Shown here: piece after piece, positions 41,926 to 53,102 of the stretch | How the letters are laid out: each line of letters starts with the position of its first letter | How positions within the stretch are numbered: the stretch's first letter is position 1 | From: Adiantum capillus-veneris | Taxonomy: Eukaryota > Streptophyta > Polypodiopsida > Polypodiales > Pteridaceae | NCBI GenBank assembly: GCA_014529385.2 | Contig: CM043968.1 | Span: forward strand, 128,749,018-128,813,017 | Reading direction: 5' to 3' | Length of the DNA stretch: 64,000 bases | Position numbers and translations under genes: made by a program | The notes under the pieces: generated by a model | The model's database searches: none | What the model saw: the letters and a program-made list of their open reading frames with translations, nothing else | Told to the model about the DNA's origin: nothing

Positions 41926-43650
41926 AGGAAGAGGTAAGCTCCTTAGAAGTGATGGGTGTGTTGCTGCAAGATCTCGGTATGGAGAAGGGCCAAGACGTCC
42001 AAGATGAAGTAGACGAGATAGGGTTAGAAACTATGTTAGCCAAGGATTTTCCTAAAGAAAATAATTACATGTAGGTCCTAAGGAAACACACTAGCCTCTT
42101 CATTACAAATTATTTTACGAGCATATCAAAGTGGTCACTATGACACAACACCACATTCATATGAAAGAAGGTAGCAAACTAGTTATACAGAAGCTAAGAA
42201 GTCTTTGGAATGATGCATTGTTGAAAGAGGTAAAAAGATTGCTTAAAAGCCAGGTTCATTTATTCAGTGGAGGATTCAAAGTGGGTGTCCCCAATGTTGG
42301 TGAATTCTAAGAAAAATGGTAAGTGGAGGGTGTGTGTAGAATACAAGCCACTAAATTCTTCTACAAAGAGGGATCATTTTCCTCTTCCATTCCAAGATGA
42401 GATCTTGGATGAGGTTGCATGCCATGAAAGATATACTATATGTGACGAGTACTCATGGTATTTCCAAATACAGATTGCAGATGAAGATCAACAATTAACA
42501 ACTTTCATCACATCATGGGGATGTTTTGTATATAGGGTTATGCCATTTGGACTAAGTAATGCCCCAACTACTTTTCAGTGGTTCATAAGCATGGTTTTCT
42601 AGCCATATTTTGGTAAGTCCATAAGAGTTTTTCTTGATGATTTTTGCATCTATAGCTCTAAATCCTTGCACTTAAGCAATGTGGATGAGTGTTTTACACG
42701 AATAGCTCAGCTGGGAGGGCAAGTCAACAAGGATAAGAATTATATAAGAGAATCTAAGGTGAAAATTTTGGGACATGTAGTGTCTGAGAAAGGGATAGAG
42801 GTCGACCCTGTGAAAGTGAAATCACTTCTTGTTCTTCCTCTTCCTTCACCTTCAAACATGAAGAAACTAGTGTCATTTATGCAAAAAGGTACACTATTTG
42901 AGCCACTTTATTCACCTTCTCTCACATGCGATCTATCCATTATAGCAACTCACCAAACAAGCAACCTTGGCATGGGATGAGAGTAGCGAGAGATGTTTTG
43001 AGGAGGTTGAGGTAATTTTGGGCTCTTTACCTACTACTATCTTGTAACCCTGCTACTAGGAGGAGGTTTTCTACAACAACCCTAGCGTTGGGTGTGAAGT
43101 ACTAGGGCAAATTGTGATGCAAAAAGATCCAAAGATACTTTTGATGAGACCGATGTATTTTGCAAGTAGGGTTATGACTGTAGATGAGAGGGATTTCACC
43201 TCTACAAAGAAATTAGTCTTGGCCTTTAAATTTGCTATGGAAAAGTTTAGGGCCTACTTGTTGCCTAGAAGGTTTGTTGTGCTTACCATAGAGAATTTTT
43301 TTTTGTATGCTTCATAGCACATGGAACTATCCCCAAGGACAGAAAAATGGGTGATACAATTATAGGAGTTTGACTACACACTACAAGGGGAGATGTCTAC
43401 TAGTGCCTGCTTAGCAAATGTGCTAACATAGAAATGCTATGAGAGGCCAAAGAAAGTGAAACCTAGCAAGGTTCCACCCCTACCTAAGCCCAAGATACTA
43501 CCAAAGGCTTGCAGTACTTTGATGGTGCCTACAAGAGTGTGAAAGACAGAGCAGTAGGAATTGTTATGTTAGATCCTTTAGGTGAAAAGAGTTTTTGCAA
43601 GGGGTTACAATTGAAATCTTTTTAGCAAGAATTTTCTAGTGAGCACTTTT
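41926..43650 (+). pseudogene. Ty3-gypsy (Tat-type) RT, RNase H and start of second RNase H
   Basis: The RT region reads DSKWVSPMLVNSKKNGKWR, YKPLNSSTKRDHFPLPFQDE and FGLSNAPTTFQW (42267-42590). The catalytic FLDD lies near 42632, then LGHVVSEKGIEVDPVKVKSL (42770-42830). RNase H follows (RPMYFASRVMTVDERDF near 43150), and finally YFDGAYKSVKDRAVGIVMLD near 43515, the start of the extra RNase H. Layout and motifs parallel the intact element at 10928-15286 but at lower identity, so this is an older relative. Gag, protease, integrase and LTRs are absent. Confidence 0.85.
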
Positions 43651-43821
43651 TGGAATCCAGTAAGTAAATTTCACAAAGATTCTAGAGAGAGAATGAAAGA
43701 GAGAGTGAGAGAGAGAGAGGATATGTGTGAGAGGAGGACAGGGAATGCGTTCCACAAAGGACTTTCTAATCTATTTTCATGTGTATCCCACTCCTTTCAC
43801 CCTCTTCATTGAGAAAAATTT

Positions 43822-43872
<51 letters not shown>
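43822..43872. repeat. (GA)n microsatellite
   Basis: About 50 bp of GA. A shorter GA-rich patch lies at 43685-43735. It is close to the 3' break of the Ty3 fragment. Confidence 0.95.
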
Positions 43873-43876
<4 letters not shown>

Positions 43877-44099
43877 GTAAATAGACCTTGGATAAAATAA
43901 AAGTAGATCCAATGAGGCATATGCATATTTTTCAATTCTTTCAAAACGGTCTATTCCTTACCCATTGTACAATTTGATCAAAACATCAAAAAGATGAACA
44001 TTCATTATTCATAGGAAGCATTACATTTCATATCACTTGTAGTATAAATGGAATCACTTTATATTTTACCCTCACAATCAAATATTTGAAGGTCCTAGT

Positions 44100-45066
44100 T
44101 TAGTAGTAGTGCTCTACAGGTAAGAGATTATTCACCACCCCTAGCTGCTTCTTCAATTTCTCTTCATTCGCCTCTGTGATGATCCCAATTGTTTTCCAGC
44201 AAGGGATGGCAAATTTATCCTTTTCGTTCAAGATTTTCCAACGAGTGAATTTTGAGCTTTGTGCACATTTGACAAAGGCCATATATTTCCACAGTTGTAT
44301 TGACAGCCTGCTTGAACCATTGTTTTTCATATATTGCTTTACCATTGGGGATGGCCTCTAGGGAATCCCAAACAAATTTGATGGACGTCTCAAGATTGTC
44401 AGAGATTGTAGAGAGACAATAGTATACAACACTAGTTTTTCAATGGTGAACAAAAGAGGATCCGAGCACAAAGCTATTTTATAGTATTTGAGAGGCTATT
44501 AAATTGAATAGATGATTGATTTGACATTTCAACAATCTCAATCTTTACAACACTATGCAAAAGAAAGATTTCTAAACAATGCTCTATACAAGTGAGAAAA
44601 AAAAAACATATATTCAAAAAACCTTCACCAATAGAATTCTAACATGGCAAAGACATTGAGGAGAGATAACAAAGGCCGTTTTAGGGAAAAACGAATCAAA
44701 AACTAGTTACATATCTATGGTAGGAAAGGTGGGTTCTCTACTGAGTGCATTGATGACTTGGACCTCACCAATAATTGGTTTTTGGATAAACATATCCTCG
44801 TTTTAGTTTAATCCTAACACGTACCAAAATACAAAGTGAGTGTGCTTACATGCAAGATACGGTCACTTGCATGTAATGCGATCTTGAAAATCTGGGCATG
44901 TACAAGTTGGATCTTTGCACATTTGAACCTTGTGCATATTCACATGATTATGTTCTCCATGTGATTTTACCTCAAAAAATTTGTTCACTCTTTTCACCTG
45001 GAAAATTTCCTCTATTACACTTGTCTTCAAAGCTAGAGCGGAAGCAATTTTGCGACTTGCCTCCAA
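44100..45066 (-). pseudogene. SWIM zinc-finger protein relic (MULE/FAR1-like?)
   Basis: The minus strand at 45066-44863 encodes MEASRKIASALALKTSVIEE, FFEVKSHGEHNHVNM and CKDPTCTCPDFQDRITCK, followed by a TGA where the final His of a SWIM finger (CxC...CxH) would stand. SWIM fingers occur at the C-terminus of MULE transposases and the FAR1 family derived from them. Farther along the same strand, 44345-44100 has SKFTRWKILNEKDKFAIPCW and ends at a normal stop. Minus-strand fragments continue upstream to about 46000 without a match. No terminal inverted repeats were found, so the MULE link is tentative. Confidence 0.5.
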
Positions 45067-45069
45067 TGA

Positions 45070-46739
45070 GATTGTGATGCAGTACTTTGTTCATACCCCA
45101 TCTCAAGTGTTGGAAGGATTGTGCCACATGGGACTATGTGATGACCCCGTCACATTCTCATTGGAACTCGGAGTTCCCAAACACACTTCCATGTAGCTTG
45201 TTCCACTTGCTACCTACCTTCATATAATTTTTGCACTTCCTCTGGAGAAAACTTTGTGCCAATTTGCATTGGCCATATGGTGGGTACTACCCTAGGTTGT
45301 GTGTCAATATTGCTGTCCAAAATATGATAATGTAAAATGTAATCGGGACAGAACCAAAACCATTGAGAGATCATTCCCTCGGATGTTTGTAATATTCTTT
45401 AAAAGAGAGGCCAAAAATCCCACACTAGAGCCTACAATGAACTTGCCATATCTTCTCCCTTTGTCAGGCGTTCCACTTTGCTGGCTTTACGAGTGCCTCA
45501 AATAGCCCACTTTGCTTTATTGATTTTGCTCTCCTTTACCATAAACCCTCCTTCATTCCTCTTAAGAGGCACGTTTAACACCCCTTCATCTGTAAAATTT
45601 ATCTTCCTTGGCCATCCACCCATCTATAGCTCCTTTGGGATTGAATTGTACTCTGGTCAATGGGTTGTTTCATCCTCAATATTAATCACCTCTATTGGAA
45701 ACATGTTCTTTTGAGAAGTTACCTTGTCACCCATTAGAGTCAAGGGCACCCTGTAGCATGATGTTACCTTGGTAGCTTCATTCACAAGGCGTATGACATG
45801 AGATGGTCAATTAGTAAGATGCTCACACCATTGTTATCCAATCCATGACCCGTCTAGTGTGATCAAATTGGATCCAAGCATAGTGTAGATCTCCTATTCC
45901 ATTTTGCATCATGCGGTTCACTAGGTCAATGCCTCTAATGATGGATCCATCGTGGAAATTTTGAAAACAAAGCACTTAGAACTCCCCTTCCTTACCCTGC
46001 TTCAGAAATCAACTACCTTGGGAAACGTTATATGTGCAATCTCGTTTCAACTTGACAAATGCATCGACAGAATCCAGTCACAACTGAGAAAACGTGCACA
46101 AACAGGCGCCAAGAACTATTGCATGCAATAAACAAATCCCTATGAGGATGTCTGCTCTCAACTTTTAAACTATGGATATTCTAATTGTGCACACTTTTGT
46201 GGTAGTTTATTGAGGGTACAGACATTCGGCAAGACGTGTGACATTTCATCAAGCAAAGTAGTATGTCACTTTTGTTCCAATGTTGCACTACGAATTGGAA
46301 CTTGTAAATGTTTTGTGTTTTATGTGATGCCGTCTGATGAGACATGCACTAGGTTGTTAGTTCATTGACGCACGCACTCGCATGACGTTCGCAACAACAA
46401 ATCCAAAATCCCTCATGGAAAAAACCAAAGAAATGGTGAAAATGGTACTTGCTATATGTGCATGTGGACAAGCTAACTCCTATTTCTAGGGTTTAGGACA
46501 ACCTAGGAAGTGTTATGGCAGCCTCCATAAGATTATTTTCATTTGTTGCCAAACGGTGAATCTTGCAAAAAATCTTGGGCTGACACATGTTTCCCATTGG
46601 GGGGACTTAAAAAAGGCACATAGGAGATGATGGTGATGATGGCTCTGTAGTGTTAACTTTGTAAACACTAAACAAGTACTCCTCCAAGTAAAAATAAGTA
46701 GTCGTTAGGGTTAATTAAATAATAGTTTTTAGAAATTTA
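45070..46739. other. AT-rich stretch with unassigned minus-strand coding remnants
   Basis: Minus-strand fragments such as GGFMVKESKINKAKW near 45530 and HYAWIQFDHTRRVMDW near 45850 look protein-like and may be the 5' part of the SWIM relic. No domain is identified. 46000-46739 shows nothing I can name. Confidence 0.3.
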
Positions 46740-46789
46740 TTGTTTTTAAAAAATAATACTTTCTTTATTTTTTGGAAAAATCTACTCTC

Positions 46790-46864
46790 TCTCAATCTCT
46801 CCCTAATCCATGTGTTTCTCTCTCTTCATCCTTTCAATATCCTTCTCTCCCTCTCCCTACTACT

Positions 46865-46903
<39 letters not shown>

Positions 46904-46983
46904 CCCCCTTTCTCTCTCCCCTTTGTCTCCATCCTCCCACCTTCTCTCTCCCTCTCTCTACCTTGTCTATCTCCATCCTCCCC

Positions 46984-47050
<67 letters not shown>
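46790..47050. repeat. (CT)n then (CA)n microsatellite complex
   Basis: CT-rich blocks with C runs at 46850-47020 followed by about 26 bp of CA to 47050. Overlapping Ser/Leu and His/Thr ORFs here are artefacts. Confidence 0.95.
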
Positions 47051-47053
<3 letters not shown>

Positions 47054-47262
47054 CCACATGGTGTACCACGTGGCATGCCATGTGGACTATGGTTTGCTCG
47101 TAGTCCATGTGGCAATCCACATGGACTCTCTTTGGATGGGTGTTGCATGTGTAGCATGCCAAGAGGTGGCCCCGCACACTACGCATGACCCACAGTCCTT
47201 AGAGTAGTACATGTGGATTTCCATGTGGACTATAGCTCACCCATAGTCCACGTGGATTGCCC
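47051..47262. repeat. cluster of AGTCCAYRTGG motifs in both orientations
   Basis: AGTCCACATGG (47051), CATGTGGACT (about 47080), AGTCCATGTGG (47101), CCACATGGACT (47117), ACATGTGGATTTCCATGTGG (about 47208) and AGTCCACGTGG (47252) fill about 210 bp. The inverted copies could fold into hairpins. It directly precedes the truncated LTR at 47285. Confidence 0.75.
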
Positions 47263-47284
47263 CTGCCTTATTCAACAATCAATG

Positions 47285-48606
47285 TAGCTGATTATCCACG
47301 GATAAGAAGTTATGGCACCGAAAAGGACCCAAGCCAATCCTACATCTGATGATGAGGGCAGCACTCCACAAAGAACTAGAGTGTTGCACGACGATGAGGC
47401 TGGGCCTAGTAGTAGGCCTACGGAGGAGAGTCTACAAGCGCCAACGAAACAGTGGATGGCCGATCAGTCCCAGGTGGGGTTTCCATTATTTCAATTAAGT
47501 CTTTAAATAGTTTAAGTTCTTTTATAAGTTAACATTGCATACATAAGGAGTGAGTAAGAATCAAAAAAGGAATAATTGGCTGAAAACGGAAGGTAACTTC
47601 CGAGAAACCAACGTGCATTGTTTGTAATTTGGAAAGAATTGTTTGGGCTAAGACTGGTTGAATTAGGAAAGATATGATTGGTCATCCTTAAGACAGCTTG
47701 TCTCAAGACACCTCTGACTCCTTGGTATATTTTGATGAATAATGATGGCTTTCCAGCCACGGACAAGTTGGTTATCCCCATGAACGATGAGTTCCTACTC
47801 CGTGTCATGTCATGATGTTTCTACAAAAGTTAGGATACTGTTTTTATCCTAGGTGAGTGGCCCGGTTATATGGGCAACTGGCTTGGTGTATGGGGACCCC
47901 GAACCTTGGGTGGGGGTTTATCCACCCGGATTGTGAATAAGGAATGGGTGCCGTTTTTTCACACTTAGGTGGTATTGAGACAAGAAGAGTACTAGTCATG
48001 GTTATTATGGACAATGTTTTGATTGAAAATACCTTGTCTTAAGTTTAAAGACGTCTATTCGCTAAAAGAATGCTTTTCAATGCTATCATTAATACTTGAT
48101 TAAAGGAATTACTGTGACAAAAAGTTAAAAGAAACCATTATTTTAAATGTTAAAACAATGTGATAGTAATTAGGAAACAAAAGAATCATGTGTGAGTGCA
48201 GGGTGGTAAGTGGGGGGATTGACTAAGGTTGTTAATCATGGATGGGTGGACCTGATTAGTCAAGTAACTCTCCATTTTCACGCACTTAAAATTTCTAGAA
48301 AACTTCTCCACTTGGAAGAGGATTCCACCAACGGCTGTGCCCTCACATTTGTTAGGGGGAAAAAAGAGTTGGTTGAATATACCTTGGCCAAATTGTTGAA
48401 GTTATAGGGCCGGAATAGTTTTAGAATTTTCAATTATTGTCCCGTTTTCGTTGTGAGACAGGACTAGGTCTTCTTCTAGGGCTATAGATCCAAGCCATTG
48501 TCAATGGTGAAGGATTTTTCTTGTTAGAGACTCTGATTTTTATTAGGCCTAGAGACATGTCAAGGATCCCATCCCGCTTTTTGGTGTCGGTGGGTTGGAG
48601 ACATCA
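47285..48606 (+). repeat. 5' LTR (truncated) of the gag-only element
   Basis: Starts TAGCTGATTATCCACGG, matching 51819, and ends GTTGGAGACATCA. It lacks the U3-like first 600 bp present in the right LTR (51219-51818), so the copy cannot have its own promoter there. Upstream is the inverted-motif cluster and microsatellite at 46.8-47.26 kb. Confidence 0.88.
47312..47473 (+). pseudogene. possible first gag exon inside the LTR
   Basis: An ATG at 47312 opens MAPKRTQANPTSDDEGSTPQ, a basic/acidic Gag-like N-terminus. It runs in frame to CCCAG followed by GTGGGG, a fair splice donor. A good acceptor (TCAATCTCAG at 49445) would join it in phase 0 to the main gag frame at 49446, which has no ATG of its own near the start. 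The right LTR carries the same ORF (from 51846) but with a stop after DD and a donor changed from GT to AT. The splice model is inference. Confidence 0.5.
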
Positions 48607-48610
48607 CAAG

Positions 48611-48622
48611 TGGTATCAGAGC
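48611..48622 (+). promoter_or_regulatory. primer-binding site, initiator-Met tRNA type
   Basis: TGGTATCAGAGC lies four bases after the left LTR end (GACATCA, then CAAG), the usual distance and sequence for initiator methionine tRNA priming. Confidence 0.92.
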
Positions 48623-48843
48623 GTGTATTAATTAAAGTCTTGGACCTAGGGAAAAGTTTAAGGTGTTTGGTTGAAATAAGTGATCTTTGAAAAATTCAAT
48701 TAAAGAGGTATTTAATTGAAAAGAGGAAGAGAAAGGAGGAGAGAGAATTATCCCCATCTTTGCAGGAAGATTTCCATCAAGTCTACCGTAATCCATGGAT
48801 TTCAACATTAGGTTTATGAGGGTTTACCTCCTTACACTATTCA

Positions 48844-49122
48844 ATGCAAAAAAGCGTGATGAAATGGCTAGATAAGAGATTTTCTCCTTCCACTTGGAGG
48901 ATCAAGTGGTCAGGATCTGGTGGAATTTTCTTCATTGATGCGGGAGAGTTAGAAGGTTTAGAACTAAATATGAAGAGACTCAAATGGGATGAATATCCTC
49001 AAGTGATTGAAGTATACTTTTTCATTGGGACGGAGAATCCAGAGGAAACCCTTGTAATAGATGATGTCCAAGTATCACAAAATCAGTGGGTGTTTGATCA
49101 GGTGTCTAAAGTAATCTATTGA
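48844..49122 (+). CDS. 92-codon ORF in the leader of the gag-only element, unknown
   Basis: ATG at 48844, stop at 49122, uninterrupted. The product begins MQKSVMKWLDKRFSPSTWRI and has a WSGSGGIFFIDAGELEGLEL core and a hydrophobic/acidic mix without transmembrane segments. I recognise no family. It lies between the primer-binding site and gag, inside the proposed intron. It could be an extra gene, part of an ancestral Gag, or chance. Confidence 0.35.
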   Translation: MQKSVMKWLDKRFSPSTWRIKWSGSGGIFFIDAGELEGLELNMKRLKWDEYPQVIEVYFFIGTENPEETLVIDDVQVSQNQWVFDQVSKVIY

Positions 49123-49445
49123 GGTAGATTTAGGCCCATAGGTGTAGGCTCGAGTTTTAGAGGACTAGAAGATGTTGTATATTTAGATCCTATATCTGAT
49201 TCACCCAACGTCCAAAAGATTTTAGTATAGGACTCTTGTCACCTTTGTACATAGTAGGATCTTCATGGATTGTATAAACTCTTGTACATACTATGGTTCT
49301 CATAGGTATGCTATAAGTAGTTTTGTTTATGGTTTGGCAATTATCTTCATCCTGTGTGCAAATTTTTTTATAGTATGAGATAAGTTAAAAGCATAAGTAA
49401 CAGAGATTTTCATCTAATACTAAAATTCCACTAATTCAATCTCAG

Positions 49446-50383
49446 GGAAATACTCATGTAAATAGCAGGCTTTACACTGTTATTCAAGAGAAAAAATTAC
49501 TACTGAAGCAAGTTCAACTCCCTACCTTCAAGGGAGAGGGACCCAATTTAGAGCGAGATGCTGAAGCATGGTTAGATGCTATGGACAACTATTTTAAAGC
49601 TGCAAAAACTGCTTAGGAAAACCAAACAATGTTGGGAATGTTCCATCTCAGCGGAGATGCCAAACTTTGGTGGAAGCAACACTGTAGAGATAATCCCACG
49701 AGTAGCCCATCTTGGGAGAAAATGAAGCAAGCGATCAAAGAACGCTATCTCCCTCCTGCACATCAAAATATCAAGATGAATGAATTCTTTGGTCTACGCT
49801 AGCTAGGAATTTCATTGGAGGAGTACTACACCAAGTTTGTGTCTTTACAACGCTATGCTCCCCAGATGACCATGCAGCAACAAATTGTCCGTTTCTGTCA
49901 AGGACTCAATAAACCCTTGAGTACACGTCTCAAAGCCATGAGGACTACATCAATTTAGGATGCCCTTATCAGGGCCAAGCCTCTTGCAGCTCAAGGAATC
50001 AACTCTACAAGAAACTATAATGGATTTAATAACTTTAGGGGAAGAGCCAGGGGAACTTTGAACCAAGGATATCAACAACATGGAGTAGATGCAGCAGCAA
50101 ACTTAGAACAGACCTTTCCAAACGTTCTGTTTTATTGATGCAATCAAATGGGGCACTATAGAAATAACTGTCCTGAAGAGCAAAACCTTCAAACTACTAC
50201 TAGAGCCATTCCTCAAAATCAAAGAGATAATCTAAGAGGAGGTAGAAATGGAGGACGAGATAGAGGAAGAGTAAGAGGAGCTAGAGCTTATGCAATCATT
50301 AGAGAACCAACCTTAATGAATGAGGAAGATGAAAGATCCACTCGCTTGGCCAAAGTTAATAATTCTAGAGCTCAGCAATAATA
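49446..50383 (+). pseudogene. Gag of the gag-only LTR element
   Basis: One frame from 49446 to 50383 encodes a retrotransposon Gag: EAWLDAMDNYFKAAKTA, MFHLSGDAKLWWKQHCRDNP, YTKFVSLQRYAPQM and RFCQGLNKPLSTRLKAM. A damaged zinc knuckle (CNQMGHYRNNC with its first Cys lost) and an Arg/Gly-rich tail (RGGRNGGRDRGRVRG) follow. Four single-base stops break it (49614, 49800, 49956, 50136); no frameshift is needed. It would coat the element's RNA. The tail ends in two consecutive stops, TAA TAG. Confidence 0.88.
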
Positions 50384-51205
50384 GGAAATTTTGTAAACCA
50401 CTATAAACGATAATGTAAAACTTTGAGTTACTTATATATTGTAATGGTATACATTATTTTCTTTTCCAAAAATTACTTAAGGAATCTAAAGTTAAATTAG
50501 CATTCAATCAAGGAATTAAGGGTTAATCTAGCAAATGAGAAAGAGGTTCTCGATAGCAAGACAAGAATTTAAATCTCGAGAATGAGATAGTTATCAAGAA
50601 ACCAACTCACATTCCTTGTGCACAACATAGCCTTCCTTGAAAAATGGCCTAGAGCCAAAAGAACTCTTGGTATGATACTTCTTAAAACCCTTTACATATT
50701 GTTGGTCAAACAGGTTAAAGCACAGAGGGGGTACCTCTGGTGCAATAGTGGAAGCTTGTGGCGAATGCAAATTGCTAAAGATGGCAAGAACAAGTTGAGC
50801 GCATTCAGATTGGCAAAGCTGGAATATGTGATACTTCTCAAATGCTGATTGCTCTGAATGGTTAGTTAGACTGAGTGCGTTCATGTTGACAAGGTGAATA
50901 TATGGATCTTTTATGGAATGGATTTAACCTAGTTTTTGAGATGATACAAATGGTTTGTAAAAGATTTTAAGATGGGCTCAACACTGAGAGATCCTGGGGA
51001 AAGATTGAGTAGCAAGTAATTAGTAAGGAATTGTAGAAACTCCAACCAGATTGTATCCTTGAGACTAGAAAGAACTCTTAGAGTAATCAGTAACACTTGG
51101 TAAAGTGGAAAGACTATCCCACCAAAGATCCCACTTAGGAAGATGAAACTTCTTGTCTCAAGGACTTTCCCAATTTTGGTTGAGATGAGGACATCTCAAT
51201 TCCTT
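50384..51205. other. non-coding interior where pol should be
   Basis: About 820 bp of AT-rich sequence between gag and the polypurine tract. Neither strand shows protease, RT, RNase H or integrase motifs. The 96-codon minus ORF at 50594-50884 is unrecognised. Confidence 0.6.
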
Positions 51206-51217
51206 AAGTTGGGGTGA
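51206..51217 (+). promoter_or_regulatory. polypurine tract
   Basis: AAGTTGGGGTGA directly precedes the right LTR start TGTAAGG at 51219. It is the usual plus-strand priming signal of Ty3-gypsy elements. Confidence 0.75.
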
Positions 51218-51218
51218 T

Positions 51219-53102
51219 TGTAAGGTTTCCAGTTTATGAAACCTTAAAGATTGTATAAACTTAATCAAATTGATAATGATTATTAAAAAACCAATGTAGA
51301 ATTGTCCGACCATGGCAAATATTGGTATTTTTGGAACCGTAATCATGACTTTACTATGGTTAGAAATTTTCACAACTGAATTCGGATAAAAACCAGCATA
51401 ATTGTGGCCCGTGGAAGTTTACACTATGGATTAAATTAATTAAATAAATTGTAAGGTTTTGGTAATCATTACTATAAAAGAATTTAATCATAAAATCCCT
51501 AGATATTTACAGATATTTATAGATATTTCCAAAATTAATTATGAAAAGGGTCATATAATAGCAAAAAATCAAATTTGTGTATCTGGGGGGCTGTGTGGGG
51601 TAGTAATGAACTTGCACAAGCTGGAATTAGCAGCAGGGGGCGCTTGTGGAGCTGTAGGTTGCCTTGGGATGCAAGCTACTACCATTTCCAGCTTGTGAGT
51701 GCCCAAAAACCTATAATATGACCCCTTGCTTCACAATTTCAGACATACTTGGAGTCCTAGCCATTTCTCTCTCACATACAGAGAAAATCTACCCAAAAAT
51801 TACTAGAGAGCAAACCTCTAGCTGATTATCCACGGATAAGAAGTTATGGCACCTAAAAGGACCCGAGCCAATCCTACATCTGATGATGAGGACAGAGCTC
51901 CACAAAGAAGTAGAGTGGTGCACGATGATTAGGCTGGGCCTAGTAGTAGGCCTACGGAGGAGAGTCTACAGGCGCCAATGCAGCAGCAGATGGCCGATCA
52001 GCCCTAGATGGGTTTTCCATTATTCAATTAAGTCTTTAAATAGTTTAAGTTCTTTTATAAGTTAACATTGTATACGCAAGGAGTGAGTAAGAATCAAAAA
52101 AGAAAAAATTGGCCGAAAATGGAAGGTAAACTTCCAAGAAACCAACGTGCATTGTTTGTAATTAGGAAAAAATTGTTTGGGCTAAGACTGGTTGAATTAG
52201 GAAAGATATTATTGATCATCCTTAAGACAGCTTGTCTCAAGACACCTTCGACTCCTTGGTATAATTTGAACGATGAGTTTCTACTCTGTGTCATTTCTTG
52301 ATGTTTCTACATAAGTTAGGATACCGTTTTTATCCTAGGGTAGCGCCCGCTTGTATGGGCAATCGGTTTGGTGTATGGTCACCCCGAACCTTGGGTGGGG
52401 GTTTATCCACCCGGATTGTGAATAAGGAATGGGTGCCGTTTGTTCACCCTTAGGTGGTCTTGAGACAAGAAGAGTACTGGTCATGGTTATTATGGACAAT
52501 GTTTTGATTGACAGTATCCTGTCTTAAGTTTAAAGATGTCTGTTTGCTAAAAGAATGCTTTTCAATTATGTCTTTAATACTTGATTGAAAGAATTAATGT
52601 GATGGAAATTTAAAAGAAACCATTATTTTAAATGTTAAAACAATGTGATAGTAATTAGGAAACAAAAGAATCATGTGTGAGTGCGGGGTGGTAAGTGGGT
52701 ATTGACTAAGGTTGTCAATCATGGATGGGTGGACTTGATTAGTTAGGTAAGTCTCCATTTTTGTGCACTAAAAATGTCTAGAAAACTTCTCCACTTGGAA
52801 GAGGAGTCCACCAACGGCTCTGCCCTCACATCTGTTAGGGGGAAAAAAGAGTTGGTTGAATATACCTTGGCCAAATTTTTGAAGTTATAGGGCCAAAATA
52901 GTTTTAGAATTTTCAACTATTGTCCCGTTTTCGTTGTGAGACAGGACTAGGTCTTCTTCTAGGGCTATAGACCCAATCCATTGTCAATGGTAAAGGTATA
53001 TTCCTTGGATTTTTCTTGTTAGGAGACTCTAATTTTTATTAGGTCACGAGACCTGTCAAGAATCCCATCCCGCTTTTTGGTGTCGGTGGGTTGGGGACAT
53101 CA
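51219..53102 (+). repeat. 3' LTR (full, 1,884 bp) of the gag-only element
   Basis: TGTAAGGTTTCC to GACATCA. Its 3' two thirds match the left LTR. Two blocks beginning TTGTAAGGTTT (51218 and 51449) lie in its first part. Sequence up to 51818 would contain the promoter and transcription start. ORFs within the LTR (for example 52068-52301) recur in the left LTR and follow LTR sequence. Confidence 0.85.

Larger units (their letters stand above)
47285..53102 (+). mobile_element. gag-only LTR retrotransposon (TR-GAG type), 5' LTR truncated
   Basis: A 1.3-kb direct repeat (47285-48606 and 51819-53102) is the shared part of two LTRs. The full right LTR begins at 51219 (TGTAAGG) after a polypurine tract and ends GACATCA at 53102. 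A primer-binding site follows the left LTR at 48611. The interior holds only gag (49446-50383); 50384-51205 is non-coding and no protease, RT or integrase is present. Such elements depend on a relative's Pol. The first 600 bp of the left LTR is missing. Confidence 0.85.
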
